Position numbers and translations under genes: made by a program
The notes under the pieces: generated by a model
Databases searched by the model: none
Told to the model about the DNA's origin: nothing
What the model saw: the letters and a program-made list of their open reading frames with translations, nothing else
In this document: positions 1 through 6,802 of the stretch, one piece after another
Layout of the letters: every line of letters starts with the position of its first letter
How positions within the stretch are numbered: the first letter of the stretch is position 1
Source: JBMYQA01 sp049600855
GTDB taxonomy: Bacteria; Bacteroidota; Bacteroidia; Cytophagales; Flammeovirgaceae
Direction of reading: 5' to 3'
NCBI GenBank assembly: GCA_049600855.1
Contig: JBMYQA010000278.1
Span: 1-8,134, forward strand
Length of the DNA: 8,134 nt

Positions 1-168
1 TAAAAAATCGTTGTAATCTGAACATGGCAACCTACTATTTAATTTATCTTCAATAAGGGTTTTAGTTAGTTGTAGGTCTTGTTGAGCTAACTTAGATAGT
101 TCTTTTATGTTCAAATTAGTTAAATTATTTGACGCCCAAACAGTATTAAAAGATAGAAAAATCCCAAG
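1..168 (-). other. Unidentified AT-rich open frame after the broken glycosyltransferase, running off the window
   Basis: After a TGA at 171-169 one minus-strand frame stays open for 56 codons to the window edge, while the other minus frames and all plus frames of 1-145 contain several stops. The translation includes LNIKELSKLAQQDLQLTKTL and continues hydrophilic and helix-like. I do not recognise the family. There is no ATG; a TTG at 114-112 is a possible start, giving 38 codons in the window. The DNA is visibly more AT-rich than the operon, and the first codons overlap the glycosyltransferase frame. It may be the 5' end of another gene, part of an insertion sequence, or foreign sequence joined by deletion or misassembly. 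A chance open frame is also possible in so short a stretch. Confidence 0.35.
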
Positions 169-1051
169 TCAGGAGTTTCTGTGGGATATCCTCTCTATTG
201 GCGGCTTCCACTTTAAAGTGTTGCTTAGGAATATTTCGCTGTGCAGCTTCTCGATAAATCACTTCAGGATCTTCTCTCGTAATAAAATGAAAGCAGGCAT
301 TTGGGTATTTAAGTAAGAGCCGTTGAAAGAAATCCATCATTTCTGGCAACATATACCAAGTTCCTATGGCTCCAAGGTATCCAATTACCAGTTCATTTGT
401 GCGTTGTTGTTGAGGATGCTCCTCAGTAGCATGAAATAGCGCTAAATCCACACAACAAGGAATAACACTGATGGGAGCTTTTCCATACCCCCATTCTTCA
501 ATGACTTTTTTACCATTATGTGTTAAGGAAATCACATGGTCTGCCTGTTGCAGTGCTTCCTTTTCTTTATGCTTAAAGTATTTATAAACACTTTTAAAAA
601 GAGGATTGCTCAAGTTCCAAACTTTGCCATCAACCCGTTCGTCTGCCCAAAAGCCACGCATATCAAAAAGAAACTTGACGCCATATTTTTGTTTCAATTC
701 TAATGCAACAATGGCGGGTAATAAGCTTCTGCAATGAACGAGTTTAAAGTTTTTTTCTTGATGCAATTGGAGCGCAAGCTTTCTTAGCTTTCGTACATTC
801 CACATGGCACCAAGCACAGGCAATCCCTTTGTGTATCGAATGGGATGCCAATCGATTCCTGCTTTCTTTGTCAGCTGTTCAATAAATGGCCTACGCGCTT
901 TTCTTTCATCTTTTTCGAAAGAAATCAAGGTAACTTGATACCCTTGTTTGGTCAACCGTTCAATGTAGGGCAACACCTGCGATTGCCCCAACGGATCTGT
1001 CATTCCATCATACGAAAAGAATAAGGTATTTATTGATTTTCTTTCCACCAT
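146..1051 (-). pseudogene. Glycosyltransferase (GT4/GT-B type), 3'-truncated
   Basis: A 301-residue protein whose N-terminal domain starts with a strand and SYDGMTDPLGQSQVLPYI (13-30), typical of Bacteroidota polysaccharide glycosyltransferases. VHCRSLLPA (105-113), FDMRGFWADER (129-139), ISLTHNGKK (174-182) and VIPCCVD (196-202) follow. The second Rossmann domain starts at IGYLGAIGTWYMLPEM (223-238) but ends abruptly at KLLTWDFSIF, followed by TAA. Relatives run to roughly 380-400 residues and continue here with a Ser/Lys-rich donor-binding segment and an E-x7-E region. I find no trace of that in any frame of the remaining 145 bases, so the protein should be inactive if this is the true sequence. 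The start at 1051 lies inside the asnB end (22-nt overlap) without a Shine-Dalgarno, and a GTG at codon 2 is an alternative. It probably transferred a sugar of the repeat unit at the cytoplasmic membrane face; donor and acceptor are unknown. Confidence 0.75.
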
Positions 1052-2871
1052 TTATGCAAAAGTATAAGTACCCACAAACGATTATACAAAAAAGTTTTTC
1101 CAGCTAAAAATGCCTTGACGAGTTGCTGTACATAACTGTACTCCACTACGCCGACCTCATCTATCATCGCTTTATTGAGGTAATTGTCTAGTAAATACCG
1201 AAGTTCTGTACTTAACCATTTTACTAAAGGAATTGAAAAGCCCCATTTGGGCCGATCAAAAATTTGTGCGGGCACATATTCATAAAGTACTTCCTTTAGC
1301 AAATACTTGCTTGTATTTCCCTTCAGTTTGAGGCTTTCATCAAGATTTATAGAAAACTCTACTAAGCGATGATCTAACAGCGGCACCCTAACCTCTAAAG
1401 AGTTATGCATGGAAGCAATATCCACTTTAACCAATAAATCATCTTTCAAATAATGCTGCAGATCGTAAAACGCTTGATCTTCTGGCGGACTTAATGCACG
1501 TTTTAAGCCCTTGTTTGCATAATTGAGATTTACGGTAGCTTGATAAGCGGGTTTTAACAGCTGGGTCAGTTCTTTTTCACTGAATAAGTATTGCTCTTGA
1601 GAAAAGATATGACTTTTCAGATGAGCGGTTTCTTGATAGTCAAATAAACTTGCTGCGCGTTGCATGCGCAGGTTGCCTAAGCGCAATATTTCTCGAATGA
1701 GCGGTTTCCCTATTTTTGCCAAGGGATGTGCCAATCGTTTCGCCCACTGGTACATCCCATAGCCCATAAACTGCTCATCGCCACCATCGCCAGAAAGCGC
1801 AACCGTGACTTGTTTTTTAGCCATTTCAGAAACTAAGCGCGTTGGAATGGCAGAAGAATCTGCAAATGGCTGGTCATATAACGTTAGTAAGTCTGCAACT
1901 TTTTCGATGGCATCCTGCTCGGAGAGTAGAAAGGGGTGATGCTCGGTATTTAGGTGTTTCGCTACTTTTTCAGCATATTGACTCTCATTATGAGACTGTT
2001 CTTTAAAACCGATGGAAAAGGTTTTGATGCGCTGACTCGTCAATGATTGAGCAATCGCGGTTATTGTACTCGAATCAATTCCTCCGCTCAAGAAAGTGCC
2101 CAATGATACATCGCTGATGAGCCTCGACTGAACCGAATCTATTAGTAACTCATGCAATTGCGTTTTGGCTTCCGCTTCATTGGTAATCGTTTTATCTTGA
2201 ATTTTTTCGATGGGTTTCCAATACGAGTCAACATGAAGTTTAGCCTGCTTCCAACAACCATAATATCCTGCGGGGAATTTCTTAATTTCCTGATAAATCG
2301 TCTCTTCTTGAGGGATATAGCCTACATGTAAAAAGTGATAAATGGCTTGCTTATGAATAGAAAGTCGATGTTTTACCAGCGGAACAATTGCCTTCAACTC
2401 AGATGCAAATACGAAATCTGCTCCATCTTGAAAATAAAATAACGGCTTTATCCCCATCCGATCTCTAAAAAGATGCAATTCGTGCTCCTTTTTATCCCAA
2501 ATCGCGATCGAAAACATGCCATTGAATTGCTCAACGGCTTGAGGCCCCCATGCTACAAAAGCTTCTAAAATTACCTCTGTATCGCCATTCGTTCGCCAAT
2601 TCCGCGCTGCAAGTTGTGATCGAATTTCCTGAAAATTATAGACTTCTCCATTATAAATCATGGAATAGCGCCCACAATGAGAAACAAAGGGTTGATTGGC
2701 AGATTCAGACAAATCGAGGATGCTCAAACGCCGATGTCCTAAACCAATCCCTATGGACTCATCAAAGAAAAAACCAGCTGCATCAGGGCCTCTATGCTCT
2801 AACGCATGAGTCATCTGATGCAACTGTGCTAAAGAAAAAGAATTGGATGAAAAACCTGCAATTCCACACAT
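1030..2871 (-). CDS. asnB: AsnB-like glutamine-dependent amidotransferase (asparagine synthase family)
   Basis: A 613-residue two-domain enzyme. The N-terminal class II glutaminase domain (about 1-195) begins MCGIAGF, so Cys2 becomes the N-terminal nucleophile and fixes the start. It contains HRGPD (26-30), HRRLSILD (46-53), YNGEVYN (73-79) and NGDTEV (95-100), matching the glutamine site of E. coli AsnB. The synthetase domain has the ATP PP-loop SGGIDSS (262-268) and SGDGGDE (359-365), followed by MHNSLEVRVPLLDH. Proteins of this type are common in polysaccharide loci. P. aeruginosa WbpS is a relative thought to amidate uronic acid carboxylates. Placed directly after the diacetamido-uronic acid genes (2-nt gap), a uronamide-forming role is plausible but inferred; plain asparagine synthesis cannot be excluded from sequence. 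No truncation or missing catalytic residue is seen. Its last 22 nt overlap the glycosyltransferase start. Confidence 0.9.
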   Translation of the reverse strand: MCGIAGFSSNSFSLAQLHQMTHALEHRGPDAAGFFFDESIGIGLGHRRLSILDLSESANQPFVSHCGRYSMIYNGEVYNFQEIRSQLAARNWRTNGDTEVILEAFVAWGPQAVEQFNGMFSIAIWDKKEHELHLFRDRMGIKPLFYFQDGADFVFASELKAIVPLVKHRLSIHKQAIYHFLHVGYIPQEETIYQEIKKFPAGYYGCWKQAKLHVDSYWKPIEKIQDKTITNEAEAKTQLHELLIDSVQSRLISDVSLGTFLSGGIDSSTITAIAQSLTSQRIKTFSIGFKEQSHNESQYAEKVAKHLNTEHHPFLLSEQDAIEKVADLLTLYDQPFADSSAIPTRLVSEMAKKQVTVALSGDGGDEQFMGYGMYQWAKRLAHPLAKIGKPLIREILRLGNLRMQRAASLFDYQETAHLKSHIFSQEQYLFSEKELTQLLKPAYQATVNLNYANKGLKRALSPPEDQAFYDLQHYLKDDLLVKVDIASMHNSLEVRVPLLDHRLVEFSINLDESLKLKGNTSKYLLKEVLYEYVPAQIFDRPKWGFSIPLVKWLSTELRYLLDNYLNKAMIDEVGVVEYSYVQQLVKAFLAGKTFLYNRLWVLILLHKWWKENQ

Positions 2872-2873
2872 AA

Positions 2874-3836
2874 TTATCTAAAGGGATGCTTAGCCAAAGG
2901 CAGCTTAGCTAATGGGTGGTAATCCTCTTTTAAAGGCACGCATTTCGCATGTCGAATATCGTGTACCACCTGAATGGATGGTGCTGTTTCTAATAAATCA
3001 AAGCCGTTTCCGTTCAGTACTTCTTCATAGCTTTTGGTATGTAATTCAGTAAAGCCATCACTAAACTCAAACTCTTTCCCTTCAATCTTTAACGAACGGT
3101 AAGTACGCTTTCCCGTTTGTTTAATCGCTTCAGGAATTACCTCGTAATTGATACTTAAAAACCACCGCACATTCGCTCTTTTTAAGCGAAGGATTCCGCT
3201 AGCGCGATCGTGTTCGTGGATATGCACAATATTTTCTTGAACTTCCCCAAAAATCCATATCAGCATATCGTAAAAATGCACGCCTATATTTGTAGCAATG
3301 CCTCCTGATTTCGTCTTATCGCCTTTCCAACTGGTATAATACCAATGCCCTCTCGATGTCAAGTAGGTGAGGTCAATATCGTAAATCTTGTTTTGATCAT
3401 CTGCTTCAATCTGTTTTTTCAGTGCTTGCACATTATGATGTAACCGCAATTGCAGAATGGAATAGATTTTTTGTTGGGTTTCCTCCTCTATCCGAATGAG
3501 TGGCTCAATATTCCAAGGGTTGAGTACGATGGGTTTTTCGCAAATTACATCAGCGTGATTTCGAAGGCCAAAGCGAATGTGTGAATCGTGCAAGTAATTG
3601 GGCGAGCAAATGCTGACATAATCAATGGGGTGCTCTTTTCTTTTCAGTTTATCTAAGTGACGATCAAATCGTTCAAATTCGGTAAAGAAATCGGCATTGG
3701 GGAAATAAGAATCAATGATACCGACCGAATCAAATTTATCTAAGGCGGCAACGAGTTGATTTCCCGTATCTTTAATGGCTTTCATGTGCCTTGGGGCAAT
3801 GTAGCCTGCAGCACCTATTAATGCGAAGTTTTTCAT
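2874..3836 (-). CDS. wbpB: UDP-GlcNAc uronic acid 3-dehydrogenase, Gfo/Idh/MocA family (WbpB/WlbA-like)
   Basis: A 320-residue NAD-dependent oxidoreductase predicted to oxidise C3 of UDP-GlcNAc uronic acid to the 3-keto sugar used by WbpE. The N-terminal Rossmann fold starts with FALIGAAGYIAPRHMKAI (4-21), characteristic of WbpB/WlbA. CSPNYLH (77-83) and CEKP (99-102, with the family lysine K101) follow. The C-terminal domain carries LQLRLH (128-133), GHWYYTSWKGD (163-173) and SGGIATNIGVHFYDML (177-192), where H187 is the likely catalytic partner. This last segment separates the subfamily from generic Gfo/Idh members. The usual length is about 315-350. In characterised relatives NAD stays bound and is recycled by 2-oxoglutarate, linking this enzyme to the neighbouring aminotransferase. 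The start overlaps the wbpD stop by 4 nt, and asnB starts 2 nt after its stop. Confidence 0.93.
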   Translation of the reverse strand: MKNFALIGAAGYIAPRHMKAIKDTGNQLVAALDKFDSVGIIDSYFPNADFFTEFERFDRHLDKLKRKEHPIDYVSICSPNYLHDSHIRFGLRNHADVICEKPIVLNPWNIEPLIRIEEETQQKIYSILQLRLHHNVQALKKQIEADDQNKIYDIDLTYLTSRGHWYYTSWKGDKTKSGGIATNIGVHFYDMLIWIFGEVQENIVHIHEHDRASGILRLKRANVRWFLSINYEVIPEAIKQTGKRTYRSLKIEGKEFEFSDGFTELHTKSYEEVLNGNGFDLLETAPSIQVVHDIRHAKCVPLKEDYHPLAKLPLAKHPFR

Positions 3837-4414
3837 CCTATCTTTTTGACAATATCATTTACTAATTCATAGCGTTCGCCACTTTCTGGACAAGTAGCTG
3901 AGCCATTTTCATCAAAATCCAAACGGTGTCCATATTCACTCATCCAGCCTATTTGCTTGGCTGGGTTTCCTACCACTAAGGCATAGGGAGGAACATGTTT
4001 TGTGACCACCGCACCAGCTCCAATGAACGCAAATTCGCCAATATCGTGCCCACATACAATTGTGGCATTAGCTCCAATGGAAGCACCTTTTTTTACCCGT
4101 GTTTTATCGTATTGCCCCCTACGATTGACCGCACTTCTGGGGTTGGTCACGTTGGTAAACACCATAGAAGGTCCTAAAAACACATCATCTTCACAAATTA
4201 CTCCCGTGTAAATCGAAACGTTGTTTTGTACTTTTACATTATTTCCTAAAACAACATCAGGAGAAATCACCACATTTTGACCAATATTGCACTTTTTTCC
4301 GAGTACACAATTGGGCATGATGTGCGAAAAGTGCCATATTTTCGTTCCTTCACCAATTTCACAGCCTTCATCAATTACGGCTGTTTCATGAGCAAAATAC
4401 TTTTTTTCCTCCAT
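3833..4414 (-). CDS. wbpD: UDP-sugar 3-N-acetyltransferase, left-handed beta-helix (WbpD/WlbB-like)
   Basis: A 193-residue hexapeptide-repeat acyltransferase, which should form a trimer of left-handed beta-helices. The predicted reaction is acetyl-CoA-dependent acetylation of the 3-amino group of UDP-GlcNAc(3NH2) uronic acid. Isoleucine/valine-rich hexapeptide turns run from about residue 12 to 155 (for example CEIGEG, CVLGKK, CNIGQN, VVLGNN, ASIGAN, AFIGAG). They are interrupted by a loop with FTNVTNPRSAVNRRGQYD (86-103), typical of WbpD/WlbB. N88 probably corresponds to the conserved active-site Asn of WlbB. VVGNPAKQIGWMSEYG (147-162) ends the helix, followed by a short tail with CPESGERYEL. 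Length and start agree with the family. Its TGA stop overlaps the next gene's ATG as ATGA, suggesting translational coupling with wbpB. Confidence 0.93.
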   Translation of the reverse strand: MEEKKYFAHETAVIDEGCEIGEGTKIWHFSHIMPNCVLGKKCNIGQNVVISPDVVLGNNVKVQNNVSIYTGVICEDDVFLGPSMVFTNVTNPRSAVNRRGQYDKTRVKKGASIGANATIVCGHDIGEFAFIGAGAVVTKHVPPYALVVGNPAKQIGWMSEYGHRLDFDENGSATCPESGERYELVNDIVKKIG

Positions 4415-4417
4415 GGG

Positions 4418-5545
4418 TTATGATTTATAAAATGAGTGAATTTTATCACAAATATATGCTTGTTGTTCTTCCTGCATTTCAGTATGAATAGGTAGTGATA
4501 ATACTGTTTCTGATAATTGCTCAGCTACCGGAAAATCACCTGCTTTGTATCCATACTGTTGATATCCTTTTTGCAGATGTAAGGGCACAGGGTAATAAAT
4601 CATTGATGGGATGCCCTCACTGGCTAGAAATGCTTTTAACTCATCCCGCTTTCCATCAGCTACTTTTATCGTATATTGATGAAATACATGCGTTGAATAA
4701 GCTGCTCTTTTAGGAAGACTAATTGCTTCAATGTCTTTTAATGCTTCATCGTAATACGCTGCGACTTGTTGCCTTGCTTCAGCATAACTATTCAGATGAG
4801 GCAATTTAGCCAATAATACGGCAGCTTGTATAGTGTCTAACCTCGAATTTACCCCAATTAAATCGTGATGATATTTTTTATATTGCCCATGATTCGCGAT
4901 GACGCGAAGCTTTTCGGCTAATTCCTCACTAGCACTCATCATCGCGCCTCCATCTCCATAGCAACCCAAGTTCTTTGACGGGAAAAATGAGGTTGTGCCA
5001 ATGGTGCCAATGGTGCCTGCTTTTTTCGTACTTCCATTCGAAAAGATGTAATCGGCTCCTAAGGCTTGAGCGGTATCTTCGATTACAGCGATGTCATTAC
5101 CAATCGTCATTGACATTAAGCCTGCCATATCCGCACATTGTCCATAAAGATGTACAGGTACAATTGCCTTTGTACGGGAGCTAATACTGCTAATCGTTTG
5201 TTCTAAATCTAGGGTAAATAACTCCGAATCTACATCTACAAAAACAGGCTTTAAGCCTAACAACCCTACTACTTCTGCGGTAGCCACATAAGTGTGTACA
5301 GGCAAAATGATTTCATCACCAGGTTCTGCTTCTAAGGCCATTAGAGCAATCTGCAAGGCATCTGTTCCATTTCCACAAGGAATAACATGGGATTGTAAAT
5401 AATCTCCCAATGCTTTGGCAAACTCTTTTACTTTAGCGCCATTAATGAAAGCCGTTTGGTTAATCACTTCTTGAATACCCTCATTAATTTCATTCTGTAT
5501 TTTTAGGTATTGCCCATGCAGGTCTACCATCTTAAGATTTTCCAT
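4418..5545 (-). CDS. wbpE: UDP-3-keto sugar aminotransferase, DegT/DnrJ/EryC1/StrS family (WbpE-like)
   Basis: A 375-residue PLP-dependent sugar aminotransferase. The predicted reaction is transfer of an amino group from glutamate to C3 of UDP-3-keto-GlcNAc uronic acid. Visible family features are GNGTDAL (58-64, PLP phosphate region), the PVHTYVATA loop (82-90), EDTAQALGA (156-164; D157 should contact the PLP ring nitrogen), and the Schiff-base lysine K191 in SFFPSKNLGCYGDGG. NHGQ and NSRLDTIQAA follow as expected. Full length for the family. A second in-frame ATG at codon 6 (MVDLHGQY) is a possible alternative start. Only 3 nt separate its stop from the acetyltransferase start. The glutamate-derived 2-oxoglutarate is known in WbpB/WbpE systems to reoxidise the NADH held by WbpB, and WbpB is encoded two genes downstream. 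The exact substrate is inferred from the neighbours; other 3-keto or 4-keto sugars cannot be excluded from this protein alone. Confidence 0.92.
   Translation of the reverse strand: MENLKMVDLHGQYLKIQNEINEGIQEVINQTAFINGAKVKEFAKALGDYLQSHVIPCGNGTDALQIALMALEAEPGDEIILPVHTYVATAEVVGLLGLKPVFVDVDSELFTLDLEQTISSISSRTKAIVPVHLYGQCADMAGLMSMTIGNDIAVIEDTAQALGADYIFSNGSTKKAGTIGTIGTTSFFPSKNLGCYGDGGAMMSASEELAEKLRVIANHGQYKKYHHDLIGVNSRLDTIQAAVLLAKLPHLNSYAEARQQVAAYYDEALKDIEAISLPKRAAYSTHVFHQYTIKVADGKRDELKAFLASEGIPSMIYYPVPLHLQKGYQQYGYKAGDFPVAEQLSETVLSLPIHTEMQEEQQAYICDKIHSFYKS
4996..5017. repeat. 9-nt tandem repeat inside wbpE
   Basis: TGCCAATGG occurs twice in tandem (4996-5013), followed by a partial third unit (TGCC). 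It encodes the Gly-Thr-Ile-Gly-Thr-Ile-Gly-Thr stretch at residues 177-184, just before the PLP lysine segment. Relatives have similar Gly-rich sequence here, so it may not be an expansion. Confidence 0.5.
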
Positions 5546-5601
5546 GAATTTGCTGTTTATTCCGAACGATGATGCTGATTGTTAAAAGTTAAGCAATCCG
5601 T

Positions 5602-6735
5602 CTATATTTTACGTATGAGTTTCATAGCAATTAATTTACGATAGGTATTGTAAACAAATTCTATCATATCGTTATTGTTCGGGTAGTCTTTATAAGTCTT
5701 TGGAGGTAAGTTCATAATTTCATCAAACTGTTCCAAGCTCAATTCCAGTTTCTTACACAGGTACTCTTTTTCCTGTTGAATTTTCACGGGATCATAAGGT
5801 TTGGTTTTTAATTCTTCCAAAGCCTCTGCTCGCGTTACTTCTCCAGCACAGATTTGTGTAGATAATGTGGCCTTGCGGTAATCAAGGTTAAACTTTTCGT
5901 AAAGTATATACGATTGTAAGAAGCCTGTAAATTTAGATTCGTAATGCTTACCTCCGTAATATTGCCATCCCAGTTCTTCTTGCAATAGCTTCATTGCATC
6001 CTTTTTATTAAAGTTTACATAGTTGAGCACATAGACGGTACGAATTCCTTTCACAAATTTGTAATAGACTTCTTCTTTCATCCCAAACTTTGGATAGCTT
6101 TTGAGCTTGCCTTGTCCAAAACGCTGCCAAATTGTATTGAAGAATTTCATATCCTTTCCATAGTATCCCCAACTCTTTGGTAATATGCCTTCAGTAGCAT
6201 AATTGCCACCACTAATGATGTATTTTACCCCATACTCGGCGGCAGTGCGATGTAATGCAGCGGGAATGGCCATATCAGTTGGCACTTCTGCATCCACCAC
6301 AGATGCTTTCAGAAAAGCAATTTGCAGGCGTTTAAACTCTTCCCAATCCAACACATAACTTTGATAGTCAAATCCAAGTTTGGCCAAGATTCCCTTCACA
6401 TTTTTCACAGAAATATCCGAATCCCAACCATTGTCAAGGTGTACGGCTAACACCCGCAATCCCAGTTGTTTGAGCACATAAGCGGCATAGCAACTATCCA
6501 CTCCACCACTAATGCCCAATACACAATCATACTCTCTATTTTTACCTACTTGTTTAATTTTTTCAACAATTGCCGCCAACTCACGGTCACTTTCTTCTCC
6601 CTTATAAATGAGATTGGTTGTCCGTTCAAAGTAATCATTACAATGGTTACAATTTCCCTGATCATCAAAAACGATATCAGGATCAGTGGTATCCATGACA
6701 CAACGATTACATATTTGGTATTCAGTCTGTTCCAT
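5602..6735 (-). CDS. wbpG: N-acetyl sugar amidotransferase (WbpG/WbuX/PseA family)
   Basis: A 377-residue cytoplasmic PP-loop ATPase that, with ammonia from HisH/HisF, converts an acetamido group of a nucleotide sugar into an acetamidino group. The N-terminus has two Cys pairs, CNRC (C9, C12) and CNHC (C29, C32), resembling a zinc-binding site. The ATP-binding PP-loop is SGGVDS (76-81). Further family-like segments are VPTDMAI (151-157) and SGGNYATEG (175-183), followed by a Lys- and Tyr-rich C-terminal half. The length fits the family. PseA, which acts in pseudaminic acid synthesis, is a close relative. I prefer WbpG because the next genes are wbpE, wbpD and wbpB homologues and no pseudaminic or legionaminic synthase is seen. 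The ATG at 6735 is preceded by A-rich sequence with no Shine-Dalgarno. It is followed by a 56-nt gap before the aminotransferase, in which I see nothing notable. Confidence 0.92.
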   Translation of the reverse strand: MEQTEYQICNRCVMDTTDPDIVFDDQGNCNHCNDYFERTTNLIYKGEESDRELAAIVEKIKQVGKNREYDCVLGISGGVDSCYAAYVLKQLGLRVLAVHLDNGWDSDISVKNVKGILAKLGFDYQSYVLDWEEFKRLQIAFLKASVVDAEVPTDMAIPAALHRTAAEYGVKYIISGGNYATEGILPKSWGYYGKDMKFFNTIWQRFGQGKLKSYPKFGMKEEVYYKFVKGIRTVYVLNYVNFNKKDAMKLLQEELGWQYYGGKHYESKFTGFLQSYILYEKFNLDYRKATLSTQICAGEVTRAEALEELKTKPYDPVKIQQEKEYLCKKLELSLEQFDEIMNLPPKTYKDYPNNNDMIEFVYNTYRKLIAMKLIRKI

Positions 6736-6752
6736 TTTGCTATTTTTTTGGA

Positions 6753-6802
6753 TACTAGTTTATGGCTTTTAAACCTGCTAGTGGGGTTTAACTACTAGTT
6801 TA
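6753..6802. repeat. Short direct and inverted repeats in the hisF-wbpG gap
   Basis: This 64-nt gap is one of only two sizeable gaps in the operon. It contains the 10-nt direct repeat TACTAGTTTA at 6753-6762 and 6793-6802, the second copy covering the hisF stop codon. Between them are 7-nt inverted arms TTAAACC (6769-6775) and GGTTTAA (6785-6791) around a 9-nt loop. A hairpin is possible in the transcript but there is no clear U-tract, so I do not call a terminator. It could be a remnant of a small insertion, a weak attenuator, or chance in AT-rich DNA. Confidence 0.35.

Noticed and set aside
1..145. Frameshifted 3' end of the glycosyltransferase
   Set aside because: None of the three minus-strand frames shows the donor-binding motifs expected after residue 301.
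107..316. Plus-strand open frame crossing the glycosyltransferase break
   Set aside because: Most of it is antisense to the glycosyltransferase and its translation resembles nothing known; probably chance.
2550..2873. Plus-strand open frame of 107 codons opposite the asnB start
   Set aside because: It is antisense to the AsnB glutaminase domain, which has intact catalytic motifs; no independent support.
5602..6735. Pseudaminic acid PseA or tRNA-modifying PP-loop enzyme
   Set aside because: The WbpE/WbpD/WbpB neighbours point to a diacetamido-uronic acid substrate, and no nonulosonate synthase or tRNA-binding domain is seen. PseA-type specificity is not strictly excluded.
6769..6791. Rho-independent terminator after hisF
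   Set aside because: The 7-bp stem is AT-rich with a 9-nt loop and no convincing U-run on the transcript side, and it sits inside a functionally coherent operon.
6466..6798. Plus-strand open frame of 110 codons opposite wbpG
   Set aside because: It lies antisense to the well-conserved N-terminal part of wbpG, shows no family resemblance and is best explained as a shadow.
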